Shown: one piece after another, positions 17,279 through 26,736 of the stretch | Numbering within the stretch: the stretch's first letter is position 1 | How the letters are laid out: the number at the start of each line of letters is the position of its first letter | Assembly (NCBI RefSeq): GCF_003946485.1 | Contig: NZ_RHOJ01000011.1 | Span: 1-64,000 of the forward strand | Direction of reading: 5' to 3' | Length of the DNA stretch: 64,000 nt | From: Lacticaseibacillus jixianensis | GTDB taxonomy: Bacteria > Bacillota > Bacilli > Lactobacillales > Lactobacillaceae | The notes under the pieces: generated by a model | Told to the model about the DNA's origin: nothing | Seen by the model: the letters and a program-made list of their open reading frames with translations, nothing else | Databases searched by the model: none | Translations under genes and position numbers: made by a program

Positions 17279-18775
17279 CTAGTCTTGACTCGCCAGCAGC
17301 CCCGCCGTGATCGGCGCGGTGGCCGGGTAGACCTGTTGATACAACGCGTGCAGCTTAGCGTACTGCGCCGCCGCGACCGGATCCGGCTGATAGACCTGCT
17401 TGCCGTGCACGAACTGCTCGGCGCACGCCGCAAGGTCCTTGAACCAGCCCAGCCCCACGGCCGTCAGCATGGCGGCCCCGAGGCCCGGACCCTGCTCGCT
17501 TTGCAGCCGCACAATCGGCGTGTTGAAAATATCAGCCTGGATCTGCAGCCACAGCGGGCTCTTGGCGCCGCCGCCGATGGATACCAGCTGGCTGAAGGCC
17601 TTCCCGTTTTGCCGGTAAATGTCCAGGATGTCCTTGAAGGAGAACGTGATCCCTTCCAGCACCGCCCGGACAAAATCGCCGCGCGTCTGCCGCGCATCCA
17701 CCCCGACAAAACTGCCGCGCACTTTGGCGTCGGCGTACGGGGTGCGTTCGCCGACGATGTACGGGGTGAAAAGCAGGCCGTGCGCGCCGACACCGGCCGC
17801 CGCCGCGCTGTTCACAAAGGCGGTGAAGTCCACGTCTGGCGCAAAGGTCTGCTTGAACCAGCTCAGGCTGAACCCGGCCGCCAGCGTCACGCCCATCGAG
17901 TAGTACGCGTTGGGCACCGCGTGGTTGAACAGGTGCAGCTGGCCGTGGTAATCCACGGCCGCATCCGGCTCGTAGGTCAAGACGACCCCCGAGGTGCCGA
18001 TGCTGCACATCGCCTGGTCCGGCTTGAGAATGCCGGCCCCGATCGCGCCGCACGCGTTGTCCGCGCCGCCGCCAAAGACGGCTGTCGTGGTCGCCAAGCC
18101 CGACGCCTGGGCGAATTCAGGGGTGATCGTGCCGACCCGCTGAGTGGCCTCGACCAACGGCGGGCACAGACTCATCGGAATGTCGAAGGCCGCGCAGACC
18201 TCCTGGCTCCACTGCTTCTTGCCCACGTCCAGCAGCACCGTGCCGGCCGCATCGGACAGCTCCATCTCAAGTTTTCCGGTCATGCGGTAGCGCACGTAAT
18301 CTTTCGGCAGCACGAAGCTTTTGGCTTGGGCAAAAATGGCGGGCTCGTTTTCCTTGACCCACAGGAGCTTCGGCAGCGTGAAGCCCTCCAGCGGCCGGTT
18401 GCGGGTGATCGCCAAGAAGCGGGCGCCCATTTTGGCCGTGATTTCCTGCGACTGCTTGGTCGTGCGGGTGTCGTTCCACAAGATCGCCGGGCGCAGCGGC
18501 TTGCCGGCAGCATCCAGCAGCACCAGCCCGTGCATCTGCCCCGAGTAGCTCAGCCCTTCAATGTCCGCCGGCGCCGCCCCGCCGGTCTTAAGCAGGGTCT
18601 GGAGCGCCTTGGTGACGCCGCGCACCCAGTCATCCGGGTTTTGTTCGCTGTAGCCGGGGTGCGGCTGCGCCAGCGGGTACGGTTCACTCGCCTGGGCCAC
18701 GACGGTGCCGGCCTGGTCGACCAGCAGTACCTTAACCGCGCTGGTCCCTAAATCAACGCCAATAACGTATTTCAT
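17279..18775 (-). CDS. xylB: Xylulokinase
   Basis: FGGY kinase of 498 residues that phosphorylates D-xylulose to xylulose 5-phosphate. N-terminal [10 protein letters not shown] phosphate-binding loop, [13 protein letters not shown] substrate motif, and the catalytic region [17 protein letters not shown] 18775 has GGAGGG upstream; the frame extends further but without a ribosome site. Follows xylA across a 108-base gap that contains a long hairpin, which may lower xylB expression relative to xylA. Confidence 0.95.
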   Translation of the reverse strand: MKYVIGVDLGTSAVKVLLVDQAGTVVAQASEPYPLAQPHPGYSEQNPDDWVRGVTKALQTLLKTGGAAPADIEGLSYSGQMHGLVLLDAAGKPLRPAILWNDTRTTKQSQEITAKMGARFLAITRNRPLEGFTLPKLLWVKENEPAIFAQAKSFVLPKDYVRYRMTGKLEMELSDAAGTVLLDVGKKQWSQEVCAAFDIPMSLCPPLVEATQRVGTITPEFAQASGLATTTAVFGGGADNACGAIGAGILKPDQAMCSIGTSGVVLTYEPDAAVDYHGQLHLFNHAVPNAYYSMGVTLAAGFSLSWFKQTFAPDVDFTAFVNSAAAAGVGAHGLLFTPYIVGERTPYADAKVRGSFVGVDARQTRGDFVRAVLEGITFSFKDILDIYRQNGKAFSQLVSIGGGAKSPLWLQIQADIFNTPIVRLQSEQGPGLGAAMLTAVGLGWFKDLAACAEQFVHGKQVYQPDPVAAAQYAKLHALYQQVYPATAPITAGLLASQD

Positions 18776-18793
18776 GATTTTTCCCTCCACCAC

Positions 18794-18857
18794 AAACGGC
18801 GCCCGCACTGCGGGCCAGCAGCTTACCTAGCCTCAGCGCAGTGTGAGCGCCGTTTTT
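18794..18857. other. Long hairpin between xylA and xylB
   Basis: AAACGGCGC (18794-18802) pairs with GCGCCGTTT (18847-18855), with an inner CGCACTGCG/CGCAGTGTG match. On the minus strand, the direction of transcription, only three T follow, so it is more likely a processing or stabilising structure than a terminator. The T run lies on the plus strand. Its interior has CCTAG/GCTT boxes faintly like those of the palindromic repeat family. Confidence 0.6.
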
Positions 18858-18883
18858 ATTTAATCTACTAACGCCGGTGCATC

Positions 18884-20224
18884 CTACTTCAGGGTGTCGA
18901 TGATGTAGTGGTTCAGCGTGTCTTCAAGTTCTTCCCAGCGGCCGGACTTGGTTGCGGCGCGCAGCTCGCTTTGCGGCTTGTCGATGATGTAGTCGTTCAA
19001 GGACTTGAAGTCTTCCTTGCCGGCTTCGATCGAAGCGCCAATGCCGGAGTCATAACTGCTGTAGCGATCGGTGATGAAGTTCTCAAACACCTTGTCCTGC
19101 TTCAGACGCAGCGCCACCTTCAAGCCGGCGGCGAACGTGTCCATGCCGACAATGTGGGCGTAGAACATGTCTTCTGGGGTGAAGGAGGAGCGCCGCGGCT
19201 TAGCGTCAAAGTTCAGGCCACCCTTGTTCAGGCCGCCGTTTTCAACGACTTCGTACATCGCCATCGTGGACTCGTACAGGTTGGTTGGGAACTGATCCAG
19301 ATCCCAGCCGATCAGCTTGTCGCCTTGGTTGGCGTCCAAAGAACCCAGCAGCCCTGCGGAGCGGGCCACGCGGATCTCGTGCTGGTAAGTGTGGCCGGCC
19401 AGGTTGGCGTGGTTGCCTTCCAGGTTCAGCTTGTAGGTGCCATCCAGGCCGTATTCCTTCATGAACGCGATGGTGGTGGCGGCATCAAAGTCGTACTGGT
19501 GCATCATCGGTTCCTTCGGCTTCGGCTCCAGCAGCAGCTGGCCGGTGTAGCCAATGGACTTGGCGTAATCGGCAGCCATGTGGAAGAACTCGCCGAGGTG
19601 ATCCTGTTCGCGCTTCATGTCCGTGTTCAGCAGGGATTCGTAGCCTTCCCGGCCGCCCCAGAACACGTAGTTCGCAGACCCGACCTTCTTCGCAGTATCC
19701 AGGCCTTCCTTGACCTGAGCGGCAGCAAAGGCAAAGACGTCAGCGAACGGACTGGACGCCGCCCCGGCAACGAACCGCGGGTTGGTGAACATGTTTGCCG
19801 TGTTCCAAAGCACCTTCATGTGGGACGTCTTCTGGTAGTCAACGAACATGTCGGTGATCTCTTCGATGTTCTTGTTGGTTTCGCGCAGCGTGTCGCCTTC
19901 AGGGGCGATGTCACGATCGTGGAAGCAGAAGAAGTCAACGCCGAGCTTGTCGTAGAATTCAAACGCCGCGTCAACGCGGGCCTTGGCCAGATCCATGCCG
20001 GTCAATCCGTCCCAGGGGCGGATTGCGGTACCATCGCCGAAGATATCATCGAGCTTCTGGCCGAAGGTGTGCCAGTATGCGACTGAGAAGCGCAACCAGT
20101 CGCGCATCTTCTTGCCGCCAACCACCTCATCGGCGTTGTAGTAGTGGAACCCCAACCCAGATTGCAGGTCCTTTGTCCCCACGTACGGAATCTTGTTCAC
20201 ATTCGGAAAATACGTCTTTGACAT
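18884..20224 (-). CDS. xylA: Xylose isomerase
   Basis: 446-residue TIM-barrel isomerase converting D-xylose to D-xylulose. Catalytic H102 and D105 are in [11 protein letters not shown], metal ligand E233 and K235 in [10 protein letters not shown], and the [10 protein letters not shown] segment matches the class II enzymes of Firmicutes. GGAGG precedes ATG 20224. First gene of xylA-xylB-GH43-GH3, directly downstream of xylR but separated by a terminator and its own promoter with cre-like and XylR-type operators. Confidence 0.97.
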   Translation of the reverse strand: MSKTYFPNVNKIPYVGTKDLQSGLGFHYYNADEVVGGKKMRDWLRFSVAYWHTFGQKLDDIFGDGTAIRPWDGLTGMDLAKARVDAAFEFYDKLGVDFFCFHDRDIAPEGDTLRETNKNIEEITDMFVDYQKTSHMKVLWNTANMFTNPRFVAGAASSPFADVFAFAAAQVKEGLDTAKKVGSANYVFWGGREGYESLLNTDMKREQDHLGEFFHMAADYAKSIGYTGQLLLEPKPKEPMMHQYDFDAATTIAFMKEYGLDGTYKLNLEGNHANLAGHTYQHEIRVARSAGLLGSLDANQGDKLIGWDLDQFPTNLYESTMAMYEVVENGGLNKGGLNFDAKPRRSSFTPEDMFYAHIVGMDTFAAGLKVALRLKQDKVFENFITDRYSSYDSGIGASIEAGKEDFKSLNDYIIDKPQSELRAATKSGRWEELEDTLNHYIIDTLK

Positions 20225-20252
20225 TGAAAAAGCCTCCTAGAGATTTGCCTCT

Positions 20253-20275
20253 GTAAGTTTGTTTGTTTTGCTTAC
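20253..20275. promoter_or_regulatory. Candidate XylR operator of xylA
   Basis: A 23-base inverted repeat with arms GTAAG (20253-20257) and CTTAC (20271-20275) around a GTTTG-rich centre. It lies between the predicted xylA promoter and the ribosome site. A related TTAGTTTGTAAGG segment lies just before the xylR ribosome site (about 21540-21552), consistent with autoregulation. Confidence 0.55.
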
Positions 20276-20288
20276 TTACTTCAACGTC

Positions 20289-20317
20289 AGTGTAACGCTT
20301 TCATTTTTAAAAAACAA
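20289..20317 (-). promoter_or_regulatory. xylA promoter overlapped by a cre-like site
   Basis: On the minus strand: TTGTTT (20312-20317), 17-base spacer, TACACT (20289-20294). Between them and over the -10 lies TGAAAGCGTTACA (20291-20303), one base short of the CcpA consensus but with an intact TGAAAGCG half. This position would block transcription under glucose. Confidence 0.55.
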
Positions 20318-20348
20318 TACGCGGCGGCCAACTTTTTTGACCGCCGCG
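20309..20348 (-). terminator. xylR terminator
   Basis: CGCGGCGG/CCGCCGCG stem (20320-20348) followed on the minus strand by a T-rich run (TATTGTTTTTT). It separates xylR from xylA. Confidence 0.85.
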
Positions 20349-20358
20349 CATGATTTTT

Positions 20359-21516
20359 TTAGTTAAAGCTCAGTGCCCCTGACTCCACGTTCAGCAGCTG
20401 ATGAATGATGATCGACGCCCCGCCCAACAGCGTTGCGTTGCGCACGTCCTTCACCAGGATGACTGGGGGATCGTTCTCCGTGAGTCGCGGCATGTCCGCC
20501 TGAATCTTCGAGAACAGCTCGGGGATCGCCGCCACTAACCCGGAGTTCAGCGCAACCAGTTGCGGGGCCATCGTCACCCCGACGTTGTAGATCACGTTCG
20601 CAATGGCGCGGCAGAACTCATCGAGGTACTGGTGGATCACCGGATCGCCTGCGCGGTAGCGTTTCACCACGTCCTGACGGCCCAGTTGCGCGTCCCCAGT
20701 GTCCTTGCGCAGCCGTTCGATAATGGCGTCCTCCGAATACATCTGCTCAATCGTTGCGGTCGCCGGGGTCTCACCGTCGGCAAAGTTGCCGTTGGTGAGA
20801 ATGGTGTGCCCAATTTCGCCGGCCTCCCCGCGGTTGCCGCGATAAAGCTGATTGTGCAGGATGATGCCGGCCCCGATCCCTTTGTGGATGCTGACACAAA
20901 CGATGTTGCTGACCCATTCCTTCGTGTCAAAATCCCGCTCGTAAATCACGGACAGGTTCGCCTCGTTCTCCAAGACGACAGGGACATTAAGCTTCTGCCA
21001 AAGCATCTTCGCCACGTCCAAGCCCTTGAAATCGAGCGTTGGCGTGTAGATGACACGGTTCTCGTTGACGATCCCATGCACGGACACGGCCACGCCCAAC
21101 AGCGGCAGCTGGTCCTCCATGTTTGACAAGTCAGCCATCTCGATCATCAGATTGATCCGCTCTTCAACTGTCATCTCGCCCACTGGATAACGGTCAACGG
21201 CGACGATGGTGCCATCGATTTTATTGACCATGCGATCAACAAAATCAAAGCCCAAGTCATAGACGATCACATAGCCGAGATCCGCGTTGAATTGAAGCAT
21301 CGTCGGCTTCCGGCCCCCGTTTTTCGTGCTGTCGCCCTGCCCCAATTCGATCAAATAATCCCGGCTGAGCAAGTCCGCCACGATCTCCGAAACCGTCACC
21401 TTATTCAGGTCGAGGTTCTTGGAGACCTGGCTGCGCGAGATTGGCCCGTAGTTGAAGACCTGCTCCAGCACGTGGCGCTCATTAGTCACCCGTACGGCGT
21501 TTTTATTTGCTGCCAT
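20359..21516 (-). CDS. xylR: Xylose repressor, ROK family
   Basis: 385 residues: N-terminal winged helix (about 10-65, with ISRSQVSKNLDLNKVTVSEI as the recognition region) and a ROK sugar-binding domain with ENEANLSVIYE and GIGAGIILHNQLYRGNRGEAGEIGHT segments split across residues 190-245. Known relatives bind operators at xyl promoters and release on xylose. Located immediately upstream of xylA in the same direction. A TATAAT -10 lies at 21555-21560. Distinguished from kinases by the DNA-binding domain. Confidence 0.93.
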   Translation of the reverse strand: MAANKNAVRVTNERHVLEQVFNYGPISRSQVSKNLDLNKVTVSEIVADLLSRDYLIELGQGDSTKNGGRKPTMLQFNADLGYVIVYDLGFDFVDRMVNKIDGTIVAVDRYPVGEMTVEERINLMIEMADLSNMEDQLPLLGVAVSVHGIVNENRVIYTPTLDFKGLDVAKMLWQKLNVPVVLENEANLSVIYERDFDTKEWVSNIVCVSIHKGIGAGIILHNQLYRGNRGEAGEIGHTILTNGNFADGETPATATIEQMYSEDAIIERLRKDTGDAQLGRQDVVKRYRAGDPVIHQYLDEFCRAIANVIYNVGVTMAPQLVALNSGLVAAIPELFSKIQADMPRLTENDPPVILVKDVRNATLLGGASIIIHQLLNVESGALSFN

Positions 21517-21630
21517 CGCTTACCCCTCTTTTGTTCTCCTTACAAACTAACTAGATTATACTCTCTCCAGTCAGCACAGATAGTGCTTATTCACTTTCTG
21601 CTAAAAATACTCGCTTTACTGTCATTGTGT

Positions 21631-21662
21631 CAAAAAAATGCTTCCCCCGAGGAGAAAGCATT
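21631..21662 (-). terminator. msmX terminator
   Basis: Stem AATGCTT/AAGCATT (21637-21662) followed on the minus strand by seven T. Confidence 0.8.
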
Positions 21663-21702
21663 CGTTAGTCGCAATCGCCCTCACCCGTTAGAGGCGGAAA
21701 GT

Positions 21703-22836
21703 TTAGGCCATCGCTTCGATTGGAATCGGCTTGTCGACGATCGTCATTTGGGTATCTTTGTCAAAGAAGTGTGCCTTGTTGATGTCAAAGCCGACCTTAA
21801 CGTTGTCACCAGGGTTGTGGAAGTCGCGCGCGTTGACGTTGGCGACGTACTCCTCGTCGTCTGTCTTCAGGTACAGCTGCTCGGTGGCGCCCAGCAGTTC
21901 GGACACAACGACTTCTGCGCCAACGACCGCGTCTGGCCAGGTATCCAGGAAGGCCTGCTCGGAGTGGATGTCCTCAGGGCGCACCCCAAAGATGATCTCC
22001 TTGCCGTTGTAACCCTGCTCGTCCAGGATCTTGGCCCGGCCTTCCGGCACCTTCATGGTGATCTTCTTGCCGTCGGAAACCACGCCGTCCTTATAAGTGA
22101 CGTGGAAGAAGTTCATCGCCGGGCTTCCCATGAAGCCCGCCACGAACATGTTCCGCGGGTTTTGGTAAACTTCCTCCGGCGTGCCGATCTGCTGGATCTG
22201 GCCAACCGACATGACGACCACCCGATCGGCCAGCGTCATTGCTTCGGTCTGGTCATGGGTGACGTAAATCGTCGTTGTGTTCAGGCGGCGGTGCAGCTTG
22301 GCAATTTGCGCGCGCATGGAAACCCGCAGCTTGGCGTCCAGGTTAGACAGCGGCTCGTCCATCAGGAAGATTGGGGCATCCCGCACAATGGCGCGGCCCA
22401 GCGCGACCCGCTGGCGCTGACCACCGGACAGGTCTGCTGGCTTGCGCTGCAGGAATTCCTGCAGGCCCAGAATGTCGGCGGCGTTGTCGACCCGCTTTTT
22501 AATGTCCTCCTTGCTGTAGTGGCGCAGCTTCAGGCCGAACGCCATGTTGTCCGCCACAGTCATGTGAGGGTAAAGGGCGTAGTTCTGGAACACCATCGCG
22601 ATGTCGCGATCCTTCGGGGCCACGTCGTTCATGACCTTGCCGCCGATGACCAGCTCGCCTTCTGTGATGTCCTCAAGGCCGGCGATCATGCGCAGCGTCG
22701 TGGACTTCCCGCACCCAGACGGGCCAACGAAAACAATGAACTCGCGCTCCTTGATGTGCAGGTCAAAGTCTTTAACGGCGTAGTCTTCGCCGTCCTCGTA
22801 GCGCTTGTACAGATGATCTAGATCAATTTCAACCAT
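21703..22836 (-). CDS. msmX: Multiple-sugar ABC importer ATPase
   Basis: 377 residues with Walker [11 protein letters not shown] (38-47), signature LSGGQRQR, Walker B IFLMDEP and a C-terminal TOBE/regulatory domain from about 240, the MsmX/UgpC/MalK layout. Encoded alone, while the CUT1 permeases at 10349-12251 have no ATPase of their own. In related Firmicutes one MsmX energises several importers. A promoter with an imperfect cre is about 180 bases upstream. Confidence 0.92.
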   Translation of the reverse strand: MVEIDLDHLYKRYEDGEDYAVKDFDLHIKEREFIVFVGPSGCGKSTTLRMIAGLEDITEGELVIGGKVMNDVAPKDRDIAMVFQNYALYPHMTVADNMAFGLKLRHYSKEDIKKRVDNAADILGLQEFLQRKPADLSGGQRQRVALGRAIVRDAPIFLMDEPLSNLDAKLRVSMRAQIAKLHRRLNTTTIYVTHDQTEAMTLADRVVVMSVGQIQQIGTPEEVYQNPRNMFVAGFMGSPAMNFFHVTYKDGVVSDGKKITMKVPEGRAKILDEQGYNGKEIIFGVRPEDIHSEQAFLDTWPDAVVGAEVVVSELLGATEQLYLKTDDEEYVANVNARDFHNPGDNVKVGFDINKAHFFDKDTQMTIVDKPIPIEAMA

Positions 22837-23132
22837 ATGTATTCCCTTCTCTCACAAGAATAAAGTCTAAAGGAGGCAACCGAAATTTTGGAATTGAGGC
22901 GAATCAGGAGCGTCCCCCCGATCTCAAACCGGTTGGTAAGCCATCGCTTTCCCCTTATCGGACAAAACAACCTTCCCCGACTGCTCGGTTTAGATTGTCA
23001 GTCCCCCTAACAAACGTTATCCTACATTTCAAACAGAATTGCAAGCGTTTTATATTTTTGGTTAGTCAGCTGTTTCCCTTCTCTTGCTCCCGTCGTCCCA
23101 CTGGCAAACTGTGTCGCCGCTCCTTACCAACC
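22837..23132 (-). promoter_or_regulatory. Leader and promoter of msmX
   Basis: On the minus strand TTGCAA (23039-23044), 17-base spacer, GATAAC (23016-23021). The -35 overlaps TGCAAGCGTTTTAT (23040-23053), matching 11 of 14 cre positions. This leaves an untranslated leader of about 170 bases in which I see no riboswitch-like fold and no gene. Confidence 0.45.
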
Positions 23133-23165
23133 GAAAAATCCGCCTGCGCGATTAACGCAGACGGA
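23133..23165 (-). terminator. Terminator of the muropeptide salvage operon
   Basis: TCCG-CTGCG/CGCAG-CGGA stem (23139-23165) with a T5 run on the minus strand, 45 bases after the murQ stop. Confidence 0.8.
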
Positions 23166-23170
23166 CTGAA

Positions 23171-23186
23171 CGTTTCACATGAAACA
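23171..23186. promoter_or_regulatory. Degenerate parS-like site
   Basis: CGTTTCACATGAAACA matches the ParB site TGTTNCACGTGAAACA at 14 of 16 positions, with one mismatch in the centre. Weaker than the sites at 37934 and 56542. Confidence 0.4.
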
Positions 23187-23210
23187 GTAGCCTGGCGGTA
23201 AACCCTCAAG

Positions 23211-24110
23211 TCACTTGGTGAGGGCGGCAACCGCGTCAGCAATAAACCCCTCGTGGCTGGCTAAAGCCGCCTCAGCCTGAGCTTTAGCAACCTTGCCTAA
23301 AATCATGACAATTGCCACCTTGGGCCGCCGGTCTGCCGTCTCAAAATAGTGCGCGGCCGTTTCGCGATCGACCCCCGTGGCCGCTTGGATAATCCGTTGT
23401 GCCCGGTCAACTAGCTTGAGGTTGGTCGGCTTCACATCGACCATCAAGTTGCCGTAGACCTTGCCCAGCTTGATCATCGCCGCTGTGGAAATCATGTTCA
23501 GGACCAATTTCTGTGCGGTGCCCGCCTTCATCCTCGTCGAACCAGTAACCACTTCCGGACCGACCACCACCTCGATGGTAATATCAGCGTGCTGACTGAT
23601 CAATGCCTCTTGGTTGCAGCTGAAGGCACCGGTCGCCGCTCCAACCGAACGCGCATAATCCAGGCCACCAATGACATAAGGCGTAGTGCCGCTAGCGGCA
23701 ATACCAAGCACTACATCATCAGCGGTCAGGTGGTGCGCTTGAAGATCGGCCGCCCCTCCGGTCTGGCTGTCTTCAGCTCCTTCGACCGCGGTGATCATCG
23801 CCCCCGGTCCCCCAGCAATCAGCCCCTGCACCATTTCAGGATCAATGCCGAAGGTGGGCACACACTCAGCCGCGTCCAGAATGCCCAGCCGCCCGCTGGT
23901 GCCCGCCCCGATGTAAAATAGCCGTCCCCCGCGTTTGAAGCGCGTGACCACTACGTCGACGAACGCGCCGATTGCCGACAAGACCGCGGGCTGGCCAATG
24001 GCAAGCGGCACCGCCTGGTCTTGCTGGTTAATGGTCGCCAGAATCGAAGCCGTACTCATGGTATCAATATGCATCGTGTGTGAATTACGTGCCTCGGTTG
24101 TCCGTTCCAT
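23211..24110 (-). CDS. murQ: N-acetylmuramic acid 6-phosphate etherase
   Basis: 299-residue SIS-domain lyase that removes D-lactate from MurNAc 6-phosphate to give GlcNAc 6-phosphate. FYIGAGTSGRLGILDAAECV carries the phosphate loop and one catalytic Glu; a second lies in VEGAEDSQTGG. The C-terminal helical part (VDRAQRIIQAATG) is typical. Last gene of the operon, 20 bases after the esterase. Confidence 0.95.
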   Translation of the reverse strand: MERTTEARNSHTMHIDTMSTASILATINQQDQAVPLAIGQPAVLSAIGAFVDVVVTRFKRGGRLFYIGAGTSGRLGILDAAECVPTFGIDPEMVQGLIAGGPGAMITAVEGAEDSQTGGAADLQAHHLTADDVVLGIAASGTTPYVIGGLDYARSVGAATGAFSCNQEALISQHADITIEVVVGPEVVTGSTRMKAGTAQKLVLNMISTAAMIKLGKVYGNLMVDVKPTNLKLVDRAQRIIQAATGVDRETAAHYFETADRRPKVAIVMILGKVAKAQAEAALASHEGFIADAVAALTK

Positions 24111-24130
24111 GATCTCACCTTTTTCTACGT

Positions 24131-24874
24131 TTATCCTCGCCCTGCCGCCAGCCAGTCCAGGACGGTTGGCAGATGCTCGCGCCAGTACCGCCAGCTGTGC
24201 GTGCCAGGGTCAACATGGTAATCGATGTGCAGACCGTACTTGGTCGTTAGTAACTTCATCAAAGCGTCGTTGGCTGGTCGAAACCCGTCGTCTGCCCCCA
24301 CCGTCTGGTAGAACCGCAGGCGGTGGACTGCTGGTCGCTCGGCGTTCGCAACGAGCGCAGCCAGCTGGGCGGTAGGCAGTTCCTGGTCGTCCGGTCCAAA
24401 AACCGCTTCATGGTCCGGCATGATCGGTAAAACGCTATTCAAATCAGCCACCGCCGACATGACGGCGACAGCGCTGAACCAGCGCGGGTGCAGAAATGCC
24501 AGGCGCAGAGCGCCATAGCCGCCCATTGAGTTGCCGACCAACCAATTCACCGCGGGCGCCGCGGCCAGCGGCAGCAAGTTCCGCATGGCCGGCAAGAGCT
24601 CTTTTTCCAGATAATCACCGTAAGGACTGCCGTACGCCATGTTCATGTAAAAGCTGCGGTCAAACCCCGGCATCACAATTGCCCAGTGATGGTCGACTGC
24701 GTACTGCTCGACGGGTACTTTGCGTTGCCAAACCGTACCGTCGTCGCCCAATCCGTGCAACAACCACACTGTCGGCAATTTTTCTCCCGGCCCAATATCA
24801 TCCGGCAATGCCACCTTAATCAGCGTCTGGCTCATCATGACCGCACTGGTGCGATTAAGGGTGATCAATGCCAT
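24131..24874 (-). CDS. Esterase D-type alpha/beta hydrolase
   Basis: 247 residues with nucleophile motif GNSMGGYGA, an oxyanion LLHGLGDD segment and C-terminal His in PGTHSWRYW. It resembles tributyrin esterase (EstA) and other putative-esterase family members of lactobacilli; no signal peptide. ATG 24874 has AAAGGAG eight bases upstream and overlaps the murR 3' end by 20 bases. Its place among muropeptide genes is unusual. It could deacetylate O-acetylated MurNAc, but this is a guess from context. Confidence 0.8.
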   Translation of the reverse strand: MALITLNRTSAVMMSQTLIKVALPDDIGPGEKLPTVWLLHGLGDDGTVWQRKVPVEQYAVDHHWAIVMPGFDRSFYMNMAYGSPYGDYLEKELLPAMRNLLPLAAAPAVNWLVGNSMGGYGALRLAFLHPRWFSAVAVMSAVADLNSVLPIMPDHEAVFGPDDQELPTAQLAALVANAERPAVHRLRFYQTVGADDGFRPANDALMKLLTTKYGLHIDYHVDPGTHSWRYWREHLPTVLDWLAAGRG

Positions 24875-25757
24875 GCCGATCACTCCTTTCTAACTTCTCA
24901 GAGGCGGCAAAGTTGTGGTGATAATCGGCAATAATCGCGTGAGTGCGGCTGATGTTGTCGGCAATCTCGTCGTAGTACTGGCTCAGATAAAAGTAGTACA
25001 CGATATCGATCACAAGAAACTGTGACAGCAGGGAATTGGTCGCGGCACTGCGCACCTCGGTCTCCAGCGGACTCGCCGTGTGCAACTGCCAGCGCGTTAG
25101 GCGCGCCAGCGGATTATCGCCCACCTTAGTCAAGGAAAGGCTTCTCAGCCCGCGCTTTTTGACCGCCGCAGCGGCCCACACCACCTCAGGTGTCTGCCCG
25201 GAATTGGAGATAAACCAGAACAGGTCGCCCGGCCCGGCCGTTTCGATCAGCGGCAAAAAGACGTTGAGCTCTTGGTACATCTGCATGGTCACGCCGGCGC
25301 GCATCCACTTTTGATCAATATTCTCAGCCACAAGGTAAGAGGCTCCGATCCCTAGCAGGTAGATCCGCTTGGCGCTGTGGATCTGTTCGACCACGTCCAG
25401 CACATTCTCCTTGGCTAGGGTGTCACCAGTTTGGTACAAGGACTGAATGGAGTTATCCAGTAACTTCTCCTTGACCAGCTCGTAATCATCGTACGGATCG
25501 ATATCCCGACTGCGCGGGCCACTTTGCTTAGCCAGCTCAGACGACAGCGTGATCTTGAACTGGGCAAGGTTGCCTACCTTCGCCCGCTGGAAAAACCGCA
25601 CGACGGACGCCGGGCTTGAGCCGGCCGCCTGCGCAAGCTGAGCAACATTTTGCTTTAAAACCAGCTCGGGATAATCCACAATGTAGCTCGCGACGCGGTG
25701 TTCGGCCGGGGTCAGCTGCGCCCCCAAGCTGGCGATTTGCTGGATGATCTTCATCAT
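24855..25757 (-). CDS. murR: RpiR/MurR-type regulator with SIS domain
   Basis: 300 residues: N-terminal HTH_6 domain (about 1-80, VAQLAQAAGSSPASVVRFFQ as recognition helix region) and SIS sugar-phosphate domain (about 110-260, LLGIGASYLVAENI). In MurR proteins MurNAc 6-phosphate is the inducer. It likely controls the operon through the inverted repeat at 30817-30833. Located mid-operon between the serine hydrolase and esterase genes. Confidence 0.85.
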   Translation of the reverse strand: MMKIIQQIASLGAQLTPAEHRVASYIVDYPELVLKQNVAQLAQAAGSSPASVVRFFQRAKVGNLAQFKITLSSELAKQSGPRSRDIDPYDDYELVKEKLLDNSIQSLYQTGDTLAKENVLDVVEQIHSAKRIYLLGIGASYLVAENIDQKWMRAGVTMQMYQELNVFLPLIETAGPGDLFWFISNSGQTPEVVWAAAAVKKRGLRSLSLTKVGDNPLARLTRWQLHTASPLETEVRSAATNSLLSQFLVIDIVYYFYLSQYYDEIADNISRTHAIIADYHHNFAASEKLERSDRHGIDHP

Positions 25758-25773
25758 GCCACCCCCCTAATCC

Positions 25774-26736
25774 TCAAAGCAATTGCGCCAACTGGTGGTG
25801 AAACGCTCGCCTGAAATCAGGAAACCGCTGGTCTGTGCCAAAGCGCGTCCGATCAGTCAGCAGCACCACCGCCAGCTGCTGTGCTGGAACAATCAGCAAG
25901 CTGGTCCCAGTGTATCCGGTGTGGCCGAATGCGGTCGGGCCAAAATCGTTGAAGAAGCTTTCGGGATTACCGGGCAGCACCCAGCCGAAGCCCCGCGGCG
26001 GTTGTCCAAGAGGTGTCTGCACTTGAACACTGGCATGAAGCCACACCGGCGAGACAAGCGCGGCCGTCGGTGCCAGCCAGTATTCAGCGAACCGAATCAG
26101 ATCGGTTGCCGAGCTGAACAGGCCGGCGTGGCCGACTGGCGCTTCAAAGAAGCTGGCATTCCCGTCATCCGGTTTGCCAGCTGCCCGCGTCGGCACGGCT
26201 CCCTCAGCGGAGAAGCTAGTATTGGTCATTTGCAACGGCGCGAACACCTCGCAGCGGAGAAAGGGCGCCAGCGCTTCACCGCTGGCCGCCTGGATGACCA
26301 ACCCCAGCCACATGAAGTTCAAATCCGAATAGCAAACAGTCCCTTGAGTCCCTGGCAGCACCCGCGCGAGGCTGTCGAACACAGTGAGCCGCTCGTTGAG
26401 CCGATAAAATTTGAACGATGACTGCAGCCCGCTGGTGTGGGTCAAAAGGTGCTTGATCGTCACCGGTGCCCAGGCCGGATCGGTAAGGGCCGGAAACAGG
26501 GTCGTCAGCTTAGTCTCTAGATGCAGTTGCCCGGTTGAAAGCAGGTGCAGTATCCCCATCAAAGTGCCAGTAATTTTGGTCAGGGAGGCCAAGTCAAACC
26601 GCGTCGCCATGCCTAGTTGCACGTCGCCCACCGTCCTAACGGTGAGGCGGCCGGTTTGTTGGATTGCGAGGACCGCCTGCGAAAACAACTGCTGGTGCTG
26701 CCCTGTCTGAAGTAGAGTCAAAATTTCGTCTGTCAT
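25774..26736 (-). CDS. Beta-lactamase-fold serine hydrolase (AmiE-like)
   Basis: 320 residues with the penicillin-binding fold: SLTK (S51, K54), second box YSD (Y136, replacing Y-x-N) and third box HTG (H272-G274). In Bacillus the equivalent gene in the mur operon, amiE, removes the L-Ala peptide from MurNAc. Unlike that secreted enzyme, this one has no signal peptide. The start overlaps the nagZ stop as ATGA. Function assigned from context; a generic esterase cannot be excluded. Confidence 0.72.
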   Translation of the reverse strand: MTDEILTLLQTGQHQQLFSQAVLAIQQTGRLTVRTVGDVQLGMATRFDLASLTKITGTLMGILHLLSTGQLHLETKLTTLFPALTDPAWAPVTIKHLLTHTSGLQSSFKFYRLNERLTVFDSLARVLPGTQGTVCYSDLNFMWLGLVIQAASGEALAPFLRCEVFAPLQMTNTSFSAEGAVPTRAAGKPDDGNASFFEAPVGHAGLFSSATDLIRFAEYWLAPTAALVSPVWLHASVQVQTPLGQPPRGFGWVLPGNPESFFNDFGPTAFGHTGYTGTSLLIVPAQQLAVVLLTDRTRFGTDQRFPDFRRAFHHQLAQLL

